Source of the DNA: Lachnospiraceae bacterium
GTDB taxonomy: Bacteria; Bacillota; Clostridia; Lachnospirales; Lachnospiraceae
Length of the DNA stretch: 42,956 nt
Assembly (NCBI GenBank): GCA_022768465.1
Contig: JALELZ010000024.1
Coordinates: 1-42,956 of the forward strand
Direction of reading: 5' to 3'
Part shown: in pieces, positions 1 to 6,971 of the stretch
Position numbering within the stretch: the stretch's first letter is position 1
Layout of the letters: each line of letters begins with the position of its first letter
Program-made: the position numbers and the translations under genes
The notes under the pieces: generated by a model
The model's database searches: none
Told to the model about the DNA's origin: nothing
What the model saw: only the letters and a program-made list of their open reading frames with translations

Positions 1-324
1 GGTTTCAAAGATATATCTGGTTTGATCGTGCGTCAGGCGGCTTCCTTCCATATGGTTGGAATTGTATGTCAAATCAATCTGCGTTTTATGGTAGATCCCA
101 CCGGAATATTTACTTACCTTCTGCTCTTTCAGAATATCCAACAGAGTAATTGGCCCTTCTTTTCTTTTGTTTGTACGCTCCGGTTTTTCTGCGTTTTCCG
201 GAATGTTCCATGTCTTGCCGGTAATAAACGCACCGTTCACACGCCCCTGGGCGCAGTAATTTCTAACACTGCGCTCTGACACATCCCACTTTTTTGCTAT
301 TTCAGCAACTGAAAGATACCGCAT
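1..324 (-). CDS. Fic family protein with N-terminal helix-turn-helix, 5' part only
   Basis: The reading frame runs from an ATG at 324 to the left window edge without a stop, giving the first 108 residues. GGAGG lies 7 nt before the ATG, which supports this start. Residues 1-40 (starting MRYLSVAEIAKKWDVSERSV) form a MerR/excisionase-like helix-turn-helix. About residues 85-108 contain SNHMEG, which fits the (S/T)xxxE(G/N) inhibitory helix motif that in Fic proteins blocks AMP transfer until relieved. The catalytic HPFxxGNGR motif would lie outside the window, so activity cannot be judged. Fic proteins of this layout are usually nucleotidyl-transferases acting on protein targets, often in toxin-antitoxin-like or accessory loci, and the neighbourhood here is full of mobile-element debris. 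The family call is fairly secure; the target is unknown. Confidence 0.75.
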   Translation of the reverse strand, partial: MRYLSVAEIAKKWDVSERSVRNYCAQGRVNGAFITGKTWNIPENAEKPERTNKRKEGPITLLDILKEQKVSKYSGGIYHKTQIDLTYNSNHMEGSRLTHDQTRYIFET

Positions 325-370
325 CTATGATCCTCCGCCATAATATTTATCCCAAAAACTACGTTAATCT

Positions 371-398
371 ATTATATAGTATAGCACGTCATCGGCAA
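371..398 (-). promoter_or_regulatory. Candidate promoter of the Fic gene
   Basis: On the minus strand TTGCCG (393-398) and TATAAT (371-376) are separated by 16 nt and lie about 47 nt upstream of the Fic start codon. The -35 element overlaps one arm of the inverted repeat at 391-442. The consensus -10 is convincing; the -35 is a 4/6 match. Confidence 0.45.
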
Positions 399-442
399 AA
401 ATATCAATGCCATTCGAGGCATAGCCGCAACACTTTGCCGAT
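391..442. repeat. Nested inverted repeat upstream of the Fic gene
   Basis: ATCGGCAAA (391-399) pairs perfectly with TTTGCCGAT (434-442), and inside it ATGCC (407-411) pairs with GGCAT (418-422). The outer arm covers the candidate -35 of the Fic promoter, so it could be an operator. It could also be the relic of a mobile-element end, given the TnpV fragment next door. The structure is seen directly; the role is inference. Confidence 0.45.
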
Positions 443-506
443 ACAGGAAATACTGCTTCTGGATATAGGAAGCCGGACTCCATCGAAAATGAAGTCAGGC
501 AAGGTG

Positions 507-851
507 TTATCTATATACGATTTCGTTCAACACAATTTCTTCTGCCCGGTTGCGGATGCTATTCATAGCTCTGACCCAGGCCATCTGGTCTGCTGCTTTC
601 AGTTCCTCAGTCACGCCATCAGCGACCTTCATCTGCTCAACAATCAGGGACAAACGCTCCTGTGCCTGCTCGTTCAGATCGGCAAGATAAGTCCAGAGCT
701 GGACTTCCAGAACCAAATCATTGAACATCATTGGATTGTGCTCCTTCAGATACTCTCGGTGCATCCGCACGTATTTTCCGATTGTGCGTTCCTCATTTGG
801 AAGCGTCAGATGTTGCTGTCTATTGCGTGCGGCACAATCTACTATATGATT
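507..851 (-). pseudogene. tnpV: TnpV-like transposon protein, 5'-truncated remnant
   Basis: The frame is open from just after an in-frame TAA (852-854) to the stop at 507. It encodes the body of a TnpV protein (LTLPNEERTIGKYVRMHREY, then a helical region ending in MAWVRAMNSIRNRAEEIVLN). TnpV is a small (about 120 residue) accessory protein found in many clostridial transposons. The usual N-terminus (an acidic start followed by a GDYLIPDLTLP-type segment) is missing or degenerate: only a few unrelated-looking residues precede LTLP. The only internal start would be GTG at 770, giving 87 residues, with no clear ribosome binding site. I read this as a decayed piece of a transposon. Function of TnpV itself is not well established. 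Confidence 0.7.
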
Positions 852-885
852 TTAATTCGTCTCGGAATATGAGATTGCAAAATTT

Positions 886-1647
886 TTAGGAGAACTTTTC
901 AATCTCTTCAATATGATAGCGATGCTTCCCTTTACTCCTCTTTCCATACTCGATTGCCTCCTTCGGGCAGTAACAGATGCACGCCATACAGTGAGTACAT
1001 TTATCACCCCAGACAGGTTTGCCATCCTTGAGACTAATGTTATTAAGAGGGCACCGAGCCTCGCATATGCCACATCCGATGCAGGAATCCTTCACTTGAA
1101 ATGCCGTTGCTTTAACAATAAAACGATAAAATATCGGGTTAACCGTACCGCTCATAAAACGGTCATATACACTATTCCTATGTGCGGATAATTTCTGTCC
1201 GGATTCGATACATGCTATAACATTATTTAGCGACGGTTCTGCTTCACCTACGATTTCACATGCCTTATCAGCTGTCGGCGCGTTAAACATGGCTATATAG
1301 TTTTCAGGCATGATGATCTGGGCAGTACCCATATATTGAAGTTGCTTTTCATCTGCGAGCTGCCGATTATAGTCTGCCGCATTACCGATTTCACTTCCGC
1401 AATTCATCACGAACCAAATGCGCTTCGCACCTACCAGTTCCGTTTTTCGGAGCCATTCTGTTACCAGACGCGGAATTCGCCATGCATATGTCGGCGTCAC
1501 CAGCACCACATCTCGTCCTGTCTTCACCGGCTTTGTATTTCCGGTTTTAATACAGGCATTCAAGTCATAAATTGGCATACTAAGTCTGCCTGCTATGCGT
1601 TCGGCAAGATAGCGGCTGTTTCCGGTTCCGGTAAAATAAAGTACCAT
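886..1647 (-). CDS. EFR1 family flavodoxin-ferredoxin protein
   Basis: A 253-residue protein with an N-terminal flavodoxin-like domain (VLYFTGTGNSRYLAERIAG is the FMN phosphate-binding loop) and, at about residues 185-245, two [4Fe-4S] motifs: CIGCGICEARCP and CTHCMACICYCP. This is the EFRODO/EFR1 architecture common in gut Clostridia, a soluble cytoplasmic electron-transfer protein joining an FMN carrier and a 2[4Fe-4S] ferredoxin in one chain. The physiological partner is not known. The ATG at 1647 is chosen over the adjacent in-frame GTG at 1650 because AGGAG sits 7 nt before it. It is probably part of the same imported patch as the flanking TnpV and DUF1003 remnants. Confidence 0.85.
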   Translation of the reverse strand: MVLYFTGTGNSRYLAERIAGRLSMPIYDLNACIKTGNTKPVKTGRDVVLVTPTYAWRIPRLVTEWLRKTELVGAKRIWFVMNCGSEIGNAADYNRQLADEKQLQYMGTAQIIMPENYIAMFNAPTADKACEIVGEAEPSLNNVIACIESGQKLSAHRNSVYDRFMSGTVNPIFYRFIVKATAFQVKDSCIGCGICEARCPLNNISLKDGKPVWGDKCTHCMACICYCPKEAIEYGKRSKGKHRYHIEEIEKFS

Positions 1648-1714
1648 CACTGCTCTCCTCTGAACGTTATAAAGAAAAACTTAAAGTTATCGCTACTGTG
1701 CCCTTCATAACAAT

Positions 1715-2085
1715 TTAAAGCGTTTTTGTGTCTATGTCTTCCTCTTCATGCAGTTTCTTTTCAAGCGCTGTCTGTTTTGCCAGAATAGCATTGACCTTAT
1801 CGTACAAATCCTCAATCATAATCTCTGTTTTAAGATTGACCTTATAGTCATTTTCTGCTCTTCGACGATCCTTTTCCTCTTGTCTGTTCTGACTCATCAT
1901 GATAAGCGGTGCCTGAATTGCGGCTACACATGAAAGCACCAGATTCAGTAAAATAAATGGATATGGATCAAATGCCTTGGATGCCAAAACGACATTTACT
2001 GCCATCCAGAGAATTAGCACACCGGTAAATGAAAAGATAAATGCCCAGCTTCCTGCAAATTTTGCTATTCGCCGATTGTAAAATG
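1715..2085 (-). pseudogene. DUF1003 membrane protein, truncated by the IS30 insertion
   Basis: The frame encodes the C-terminal two thirds of a DUF1003 protein: RIAKFAGSW, a first membrane segment, the hallmark DPYPFILLNLVLSCVAAIQA, then IMMSQNRQEEKDR and a cytoplasmic coiled region ending EEDIDTKTL. DUF1003 proteins are usually about 170-190 residues with an N-terminal cytoplasmic segment, which is lost here. The frame happens to continue into the insertion element to an ATG at 2149, but those 22 or so residues are the reverse complement of the IS end and do not resemble the family. No matching N-terminal piece is visible on the far side of the IS (after 3250), so sequence was probably also deleted. 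Confidence 0.8.
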
Positions 2086-3248
2086 AAGTTGGACATCTGA
2101 ATAAAATAAGGATCCATGGTAAGATCTTTGGTAGAATGTAAGTCACCACAACAAACTTTCTACAGGAGAATCACCACCATGGACTGCTCATATTCTACCA
2201 CAGCCTCTCATAAAAAAGGTAAACATCTTTCGTATGAGGAGCGAGTTCTTATTCAGATTCGTCTTAAAGACAACTATTCCATCCGGGCAATTTCCCGTGA
2301 GATAGGTTGCTCGCCGAGTACTGTCTCAAATGAAATAGTACGTGGTTCAGTTGCCTTGTATAACGGCAACGTGACCCGTTATAAGGCGTCTGCCGGTCAG
2401 AAAGCTTATGAAGACAACCGAAAGCACAGTTGCCGGCATTATGACTTTCTAAGCAGATCAGCGTTTCTGGAGTATGTGCTGAAACATTTTACTGAAGATG
2501 GCTGGTCTTTGGATGCCTGTGTTGGGCGTGCTGTTCTCGATGGTGAATTTACCAGAGGACAGATCGTCTGCACTAAAACGCTTTACCGCTACGTTGATCT
2601 TGGCTTCATTGGCATCAGGAACCATAACCTTCCTGAAAAGCTTAAGCGTAAGTCCAAGAAACGTAGATCCAGGATCAATAAGAAAAAGCTGGGCCGCAGC
2701 ATTGAGGAGCGTCCAAAGGAGATCGAATCCCGTGAGGAATTCGGACACTGGGAATGTGACCTCGTACTGGGCGCTAAAACCCGGGATGACCAGGTCCTGC
2801 TCACTCTTGCTGAACGCAAAAGCCGTGAGTTTCTGATGCTTCCTATTGCAGATAAGACATCAGTGTGTGTCATGGAGGCAATCAAACAGCTTCAGGCGAC
2901 TTACAGCGAACACTTCTGTGAAGTGTTCAAAACTATCACGACCGATAATGGTTCGGAATTCGCCGACCTTTCAGAGCTTGAGAAGATGGCTGATACGCTT
3001 GTCTACTATGCTCATCACTACACGTCCTGTGATAAGGGAACCGTAGAGCGGCATAACGGTCTGATCAGAAGGTTCATACCAAAGGGTAAGCGGATTGATG
3101 ACTTTACCGGTCAGCAGATCTCCGATGTGGAGACCTGGTTCAACTGCCTCCCAAGGAAGATTCTGGGTTATAGAACTCCGGATGAAATCTTCGAGCAAGA
3201 AATCGACCGAATCTACCAGGCTGCTGCCTAGCGGAGGGTGTCCAACTT
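2086..3248 (+). mobile_element. IS30-family insertion sequence
   Basis: The element is bounded by imperfect terminal inverted repeats. The left end begins AAGTTGGACATC (2086-2097), and the right end read on the opposite strand begins AAGTTGGACACC (3248 back to 3237), matching in 11 of 12 positions. Length is about 1.16 kb, with one transposase filling most of it, as expected for IS30. I could not find a convincing short target duplication beside the ends. The left side interrupts a DUF1003 gene. Confidence 0.8.
2179..3231 (+). CDS. IS30-family transposase
   Basis: A 350-residue transposase. The N-terminal HTH region (SYEERVLIQIRLKDNYSIR, then SREIGCSPSTVSNEI) is typical of IS30. The DDE catalytic core is recognisable: HWECDLVLG supplies the first Asp, TTDNGSEF the second and GTVERHNGLIRRF the Glu. 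It ends in the family's IGYRTP-type segment (ILGYRTPDEIFEQ). I chose ATG 2179 (MDCSYST) because AGGAG lies 10 nt upstream; an in-frame ATG at 2116 would add 21 residues of unlikely sequence. The gene appears intact, so the element may still be mobile. It makes the DNA cleavage and strand-transfer enzyme for its own element. Confidence 0.92.
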   Translation: MDCSYSTTASHKKGKHLSYEERVLIQIRLKDNYSIRAISREIGCSPSTVSNEIVRGSVALYNGNVTRYKASAGQKAYEDNRKHSCRHYDFLSRSAFLEYVLKHFTEDGWSLDACVGRAVLDGEFTRGQIVCTKTLYRYVDLGFIGIRNHNLPEKLKRKSKKRRSRINKKKLGRSIEERPKEIESREEFGHWECDLVLGAKTRDDQVLLTLAERKSREFLMLPIADKTSVCVMEAIKQLQATYSEHFCEVFKTITTDNGSEFADLSELEKMADTLVYYAHHYTSCDKGTVERHNGLIRRFIPKGKRIDDFTGQQISDVETWFNCLPRKILGYRTPDEIFEQEIDRIYQAAA

Positions 3249-3250
3249 GT

Positions 3251-3570
3251 TATTGCAATTTACGTAAATATTTTTTTGTATTTTTTGCAAAATTTACAGT
3301 GGAGAGATTAGTAGAATTGACAAATTAGTTATAAAATATAAAAAAACACTTACACTATTCTGGCAAATGCTTAAGCAGATAATCTCGAGATTGATAATAG
3401 TTTTTTAGTTAGTTTATATTAATTAACCCCCACCGTTTCGATGAAATTCACTGCCTCTGACAGTCCAAAATAGAAAGCGTTACTCCTGTCATTATAAAAG
3501 CCAATAAAATATTCTTCGTAAATATTTTCTTCATTGTATTCGCCCCCTCAAGGAATATAAAGCGTAGTTC
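3251..3570. other. A+T-rich spacer between the IS and ogt
   Basis: About 320 nt, very A+T rich near the IS. It holds the small minus-strand ORF described separately (3448-3534). No terminator hairpin, RNA gene or remnant of the DUF1003 N-terminus was recognised. Confidence 0.5.
3448..3534 (-). CDS. Possible 28-residue peptide with signal-like N-terminus
   Basis: An ATG at 3534 preceded by AGGGGG at a 9-nt spacing opens a 28-codon frame with a basic start (MKKIFTKN) and a hydrophobic run (ILLAFIMTGVTLSIL), ending DCQRQ then TGA. It could be a real small secreted or membrane peptide, or the 5' stub of a gene for an exported protein that has been disrupted. Overlapping it in another frame, from about 3558 to 3430, is an open stretch without a start codon that also reads protein-like (EEYFIGFYND, FYFGLSEAVNFIETVGVN). 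I do not recognise either. The RBS and hydrophobic stretch are seen; the coding status is inference. Confidence 0.3.
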   Translation of the reverse strand: MKKIFTKNILLAFIMTGVTLSILDCQRQ

Positions 3571-4080
3571 CTATAAATTCTCTGTTTTCACATTTTCAAG
3601 CTCCAGCAATTTAACTTTTCGATCAATGCCTCCGGCGTATCCTGTTAGATTACCGTTTGTACCAACAACTCTGTGACAGGGTATCATAAGTGATATAGGA
3701 TTATGCCCAACTGCACCTCCGACTGCCTGCGCCGACATTTTAGCTATTCCCTTCTGCCTAGCAAATTCGGAAGCTATTTCTCCATAGGTCATAGTCTTTC
3801 CGTAAGGTATTGTAAGCATTATCTCAAACACCGTTCTTCTGAAAGGTGTTAAATCATATCTCAACGGCGGCATGAAACCCGGTTCTCTTCCCTCAAAATA
3901 AATATCCAACCACCGTTTTGCCAGCTTCAGCACATCTGTGTCTTTATATTCCATTTCCTCTGAAAGCGTACTTCCAAAATACTTCTGACCTTCGAACCAC
4001 AGACCTATTACTGCCGATTCATCACAGACAATAGTAATAATTCCAAGCGGCGAATTATATTCACATGCATATACTGACAT
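3571..4080 (-). CDS. ogt: Methylated-DNA-[protein]-cysteine S-methyltransferase
   Basis: A 169-residue cytoplasmic DNA-repair protein that transfers the methyl group from O6-methylguanine to its own cysteine and is consumed in doing so. The active-site motif PCHRVVG is present near residue 135, followed by the usual GYAGGIDRKVKLLELE C-terminus. Upstream are the RRTVFEIMLTIPYGKTMTYG segment and MSAQAVGGAVGHNP helix of the DNA-binding domain. The length and single-domain form fit Ogt rather than Ada. The ATG at 4080 is favoured over the one at 4086 because AGAGG sits at a normal spacing from it. Monocistronic as far as seen. Confidence 0.92.
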   Translation of the reverse strand: MSVYACEYNSPLGIITIVCDESAVIGLWFEGQKYFGSTLSEEMEYKDTDVLKLAKRWLDIYFEGREPGFMPPLRYDLTPFRRTVFEIMLTIPYGKTMTYGEIASEFARQKGIAKMSAQAVGGAVGHNPISLMIPCHRVVGTNGNLTGYAGGIDRKVKLLELENVKTENL

Positions 4081-4151
4081 ATCCATACCTCTTAAAAGGA
4101 CTGCCGCAAATACAGCGACAGTCCAAATATAATCACATACTCAAAATTCAA

Positions 4152-5522
4152 TTACATAGTGATCCATCCAAATGCATTTGCGATAGAACTAAATAAGATG
4201 ATTCCGGCAAAAACAGGGCAAAGATAATGGATCATAAAGCAGAATATATTCTTTCTGCGGAACTTTCCGTCACAAAGTGTAACCTCTTCTTCAATACGTT
4301 CAAGGCCAACTACCTTTGAAATAAACAGGCAAGTTGCAATAGCTGCAAGCGGCATCATTATAGTATTTGTAAGGAAATCAAAGAAGTCCAGGAACTGCAT
4401 TCCTATAATAGTTACATTTGCAAGCGGACCATATCCGAGTGCAGATAAGCTTCCGAGTACAATTATAATTATACCGATGACCGTTGTTGCCTTCTTTCTG
4501 CTCCACTTAAATTCATCCTCAAAGGTTGATACAGCACTTTCTGTTAATGCAATTGAGCTTGTAAGTGCTGCAAAAAGAACTAATACGAAGAACATACAGC
4601 CTGTAACTGTACCAAGTCCCATACTTGCAAATACCTTAGGTATTGTAATAAACATAAGTGCAGGACCGGCCTGAAGAGCATCAGCATCTCCGCCTGAAAA
4701 TGCAAATACTGCAGGAATTATCATAAGTCCGGCCATGATTGCAATAGCTGTGTCAAAGATTTCAACCTGAATCGTAGAATCCTCAATTGCAGTTTCCTTC
4801 TTCATATATGAACCGAAGGTTATAAGAATACCCATTGCAATTGAAAGTGAATAAAACATCTGACCCATAGCAGTAACAACCGTCATCCACGAAAAATGAC
4901 TCAGATTAGGAATAAGGAAATACTTAACTCCTTCAAGAGCTCCCGGTCTTGTTACTGAATAAACAGCAATGATAACCGATAAAAATACAAGTATCGGCAT
5001 CATAAATTTAGATACACGCTCTATTCCGTTTTGTACTCCGGCATAAATAATTACTAATACTACAAGTGAGAATACAATAAAGCATATTTCCGGAGATGCT
5101 CCGTTAGATATAAATGTTGAAAAATATCCGTCAGCTGCTACTGCCTGCGTCTGACCTGTCATATATTCAACAAGATACTTTACGACCCATCCTCCGATAA
5201 CCGAATAGTACGGCACTATAAGAATAGGAATTATAGCATTTAGCCAACCGCCAAATGAGAGCCATTTAGATTTTCCAAAGGAGGAATATGCTCCTACAGG
5301 ACTCTTTTTTGTCATTCGTCCTAATGCTGTTTCAGCCATTATCATCGAATATCCGAATGTTAATGCTAAAATGATATATACAACAAGGAAAATTCCACCG
5401 CCGTATTTAGCGGCAAGATAAGGAAATCTCCATATATTACCAAGACCTACAGAAGCTCCCGCCGCTGATAAAACAAATCCGATCTTTCCCGAGAAAGAAC
5501 TTCTGTTTTTATTGTGTTTCAT
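4152..5522 (-). CDS. Sodium-dependent transporter of the neurotransmitter:sodium symporter (SNF) family
   Basis: A 456-residue integral membrane protein, the usual bacterial length, with about 11-12 membrane segments. The first helix carries the family signature GKIGFVLSAAGASVGLGNIW followed by RFPYLAAKYGGG, the unwound Na+/substrate-binding region. Helix 6 has the FYSLSIAMGILITFGSY region. Relatives (LeuT, MhsT, TnaT) import amino acids with Na+, but the substrate here cannot be named. The ATG at 5522 is chosen because AAGGAG lies 9 nt upstream. A longer frame beginning with GTG at 5555 would start inside the inverted repeat at 5547-5587. That repeat lies just upstream of the RBS and may control this gene. 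Confidence 0.9.
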   Translation of the reverse strand: MKHNKNRSSFSGKIGFVLSAAGASVGLGNIWRFPYLAAKYGGGIFLVVYIILALTFGYSMIMAETALGRMTKKSPVGAYSSFGKSKWLSFGGWLNAIIPILIVPYYSVIGGWVVKYLVEYMTGQTQAVAADGYFSTFISNGASPEICFIVFSLVVLVIIYAGVQNGIERVSKFMMPILVFLSVIIAVYSVTRPGALEGVKYFLIPNLSHFSWMTVVTAMGQMFYSLSIAMGILITFGSYMKKETAIEDSTIQVEIFDTAIAIMAGLMIIPAVFAFSGGDADALQAGPALMFITIPKVFASMGLGTVTGCMFFVLVLFAALTSSIALTESAVSTFEDEFKWSRKKATTVIGIIIIVLGSLSALGYGPLANVTIIGMQFLDFFDFLTNTIMMPLAAIATCLFISKVVGLERIEEEVTLCDGKFRRKNIFCFMIHYLCPVFAGIILFSSIANAFGWITM

Positions 5523-5546
5523 TACCCATCTCTCCTTAACACTTTT

Positions 5547-5587
5547 ATAAAACACGATTTGTATTTATGCCCCACATCGTGTTTTAT
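5547..5587 (-). promoter_or_regulatory. Perfect 12-bp inverted repeat in the leader of the SNF transporter gene
   Basis: ATAAAACACGAT (5547-5558) and ATCGTGTTTTAT (5576-5587) are exact inverted copies separated by 17 nt, ending about 25 nt before the start codon. In the transcript this forms a hairpin just ahead of the RBS. In DNA it could be an operator. The structure is certain; the role is inference. Confidence 0.55.
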
Positions 5588-5674
5588 GGTGACAAAGTCT
5601 GAATTAATTATATTCAGACTCATTTTAAGCCTAGCTGATTTAATATATCATTTATTCTGATTTATCTCTACATA

Positions 5675-5721
5675 AAAAGAAAAAAACCGGATGCAGTTTA
5701 CGAATAAACAACATCCGGTTT
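5675..5721 (-). terminator. Rho-independent terminator of the hydrogenase operon
   Basis: On the minus strand AAACCGGATG pairs with CATCCGGTTT, and the hairpin is followed by TTTTTTCTTTTT. It lies about 50 nt after the stop of the last hydrogenase gene (5770). Confidence 0.88.
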
Positions 5722-5769
5722 AATTATATTGATTCGATCATGAGATCACTGTATGAATGTGTACGTGAC

Positions 5770-6516
5770 TTATTCAAGCGATCCCATGCTGAGAGCCTTC
5801 TTAGGACAGTTGGTTACACATTGTCCGCATTTAATGCATGTCTCTCTGTCGATTTCCCAGGTCTTTGCCTCTCTGTTAACCTTGATAGCTCCGACCGGGC
5901 ATTTCTTCTCACATAATGTGCAGTAAACACATGAATCTGAGAATATAACTCCCTCAGGTGCAGCTTCCTTGAAAGAAAGAACCTTCTTAGGACACTTTGT
6001 GATACACATTCCGCACTTAACGCACTTATCGTGATCTACAGTCCATGTCTTTGTTGTTCTGTCTACAGTTATAGCCTGCTCAGGACAGCTGCGCATACAG
6101 AGGCCGCAGTAAATACAGTTATCAATATCACACGCAAGCTTTCCGAGAACCTTTTTCTTAAATGTAGTTCCTACAGTGATAAGATCCTCAGGATCCTCAG
6201 CTACCATGTGGTAGTCAGGAGTAAGCTGTATAGCCTTAGTACCGCAGAAATCCTGGCAGTATGCACAGAAGGTGCATGAAGTCATATCGAAGGAACGCTT
6301 GATATTGGTTCCTCCTTCAACCTCTTCCTCTTCTCTGGTAATAGCTAAAGGAGCACATACCTTTATACACATTCCGCAGTCAACGCACTTATCTGCGTCA
6401 AAGCTGATACGTCCTCTGTATCTAGGTTTTCCCATATCCTCAGGATTTGGAAATGGCTCAGCACTCGGCTTTTTGAAAAGATTGATCAGCGCTGTTGTAA
6501 GATAAGGAAACATCAT
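5770..6516 (-). CDS. mbhN: Polyferredoxin subunit of the membrane hydrogenase, six [4Fe-4S] motifs (MbhN/EchF/NuoI-like)
   Basis: A 248-residue iron-sulfur protein and the last gene of the hydrogenase operon, overlapping mbhJ by 4 nt. The N-terminus (residues 1-95) resembles NuoI/MbhN, the two-cluster subunit that passes electrons from reduced ferredoxin toward the small subunit. Six CxxCxxCxxxC motifs are present, starting at residues 44, 81, 134, 165, 196 and 227. Standard MbhN/EchF has two, so the C-terminal half looks like added bacterial-type ferredoxin repeats (for example CIYCGLCMRSCP and CVKCGMCITKCP). It has no membrane segment apart from a short hydrophobic N-terminus and should sit on the cytoplasmic arm. 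The extra clusters suggest a longer electron wire or a docking site for a different donor. Confidence 0.85.
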   Translation of the reverse strand: MMFPYLTTALINLFKKPSAEPFPNPEDMGKPRYRGRISFDADKCVDCGMCIKVCAPLAITREEEEVEGGTNIKRSFDMTSCTFCAYCQDFCGTKAIQLTPDYHMVAEDPEDLITVGTTFKKKVLGKLACDIDNCIYCGLCMRSCPEQAITVDRTTKTWTVDHDKCVKCGMCITKCPKKVLSFKEAAPEGVIFSDSCVYCTLCEKKCPVGAIKVNREAKTWEIDRETCIKCGQCVTNCPKKALSMGSLE

Positions 6517-6959
6517 TTGTGCATAGCCTCCCTCTTCTTCTCAAGTATAAGTGCAGCCTTGTAAAGGCCTTCCATAATAGCCTCAGGCTTTGGAGTGCAG
6601 CCTGCTACCGATACATCTACATGGACATATTTATCGAGAGGTCCGTCGATTCCATAGCTTCCCTTGAAAACATTTCCTGATTTCGGACATGATCCGATAG
6701 AAACTACACATTTAGGCTCCGGAGTCTGCTCAATAGTACGAATAAGTCGGTCTCTTGACTGAACTGTAATAGGTCCTGAAACAACAAGTATATCCGCGTG
6801 TCTCGGAGAACCGGCAAGCTTAAAGCCGAATCTTTCAGCATCGTATCTTGGTGTAAGACATGCAACGATCTCAATATCGCAGCCGTTGCAGGAGCCGGTA
6901 TTCAGATGGAACAGCCATGGCGATTTGGCTGCGCTCTTATCTATAAGTTTCTTAAACAT
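6513..6959 (-). CDS. mbhJ: Hydrogenase small subunit (MbhJ/EchC/NuoB-like)
   Basis: A 148-residue NuoB/PSST-like protein that carries the proximal [4Fe-4S] cluster delivering electrons to the [NiFe] site. The four ligands are visible: CNGC (Cys24, Cys27), GSCPKSG (Cys91) and GCTPKP (Cys121). The length is that of the short group 4 small subunits, which lack the extra cluster domain of uptake hydrogenases. AGGAGG precedes the ATG. It overlaps the polyferredoxin gene by 4 nt, consistent with translational coupling, and follows mbhM by 12 nt. Confidence 0.92.
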   Translation of the reverse strand: MFKKLIDKSAAKSPWLFHLNTGSCNGCDIEIVACLTPRYDAERFGFKLAGSPRHADILVVSGPITVQSRDRLIRTIEQTPEPKCVVSIGSCPKSGNVFKGSYGIDGPLDKYVHVDVSVAGCTPKPEAIMEGLYKAALILEKKREAMHK

Positions 6960-6971
6960 TACCGTACCTCC

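Noticed and set aside
852-1073. A 73-codon minus-strand frame overlapping the EFR1 gene
   Set aside because: It is the +1/+2 shadow of the well-supported ferredoxin frame, and has no family resemblance.
2116-2178. Upstream start for the IS30 transposase
   Set aside because: The extra 21 residues overlap the IS end and have no RBS, whereas ATG 2179 has AGGAG upstream and the family-like start.
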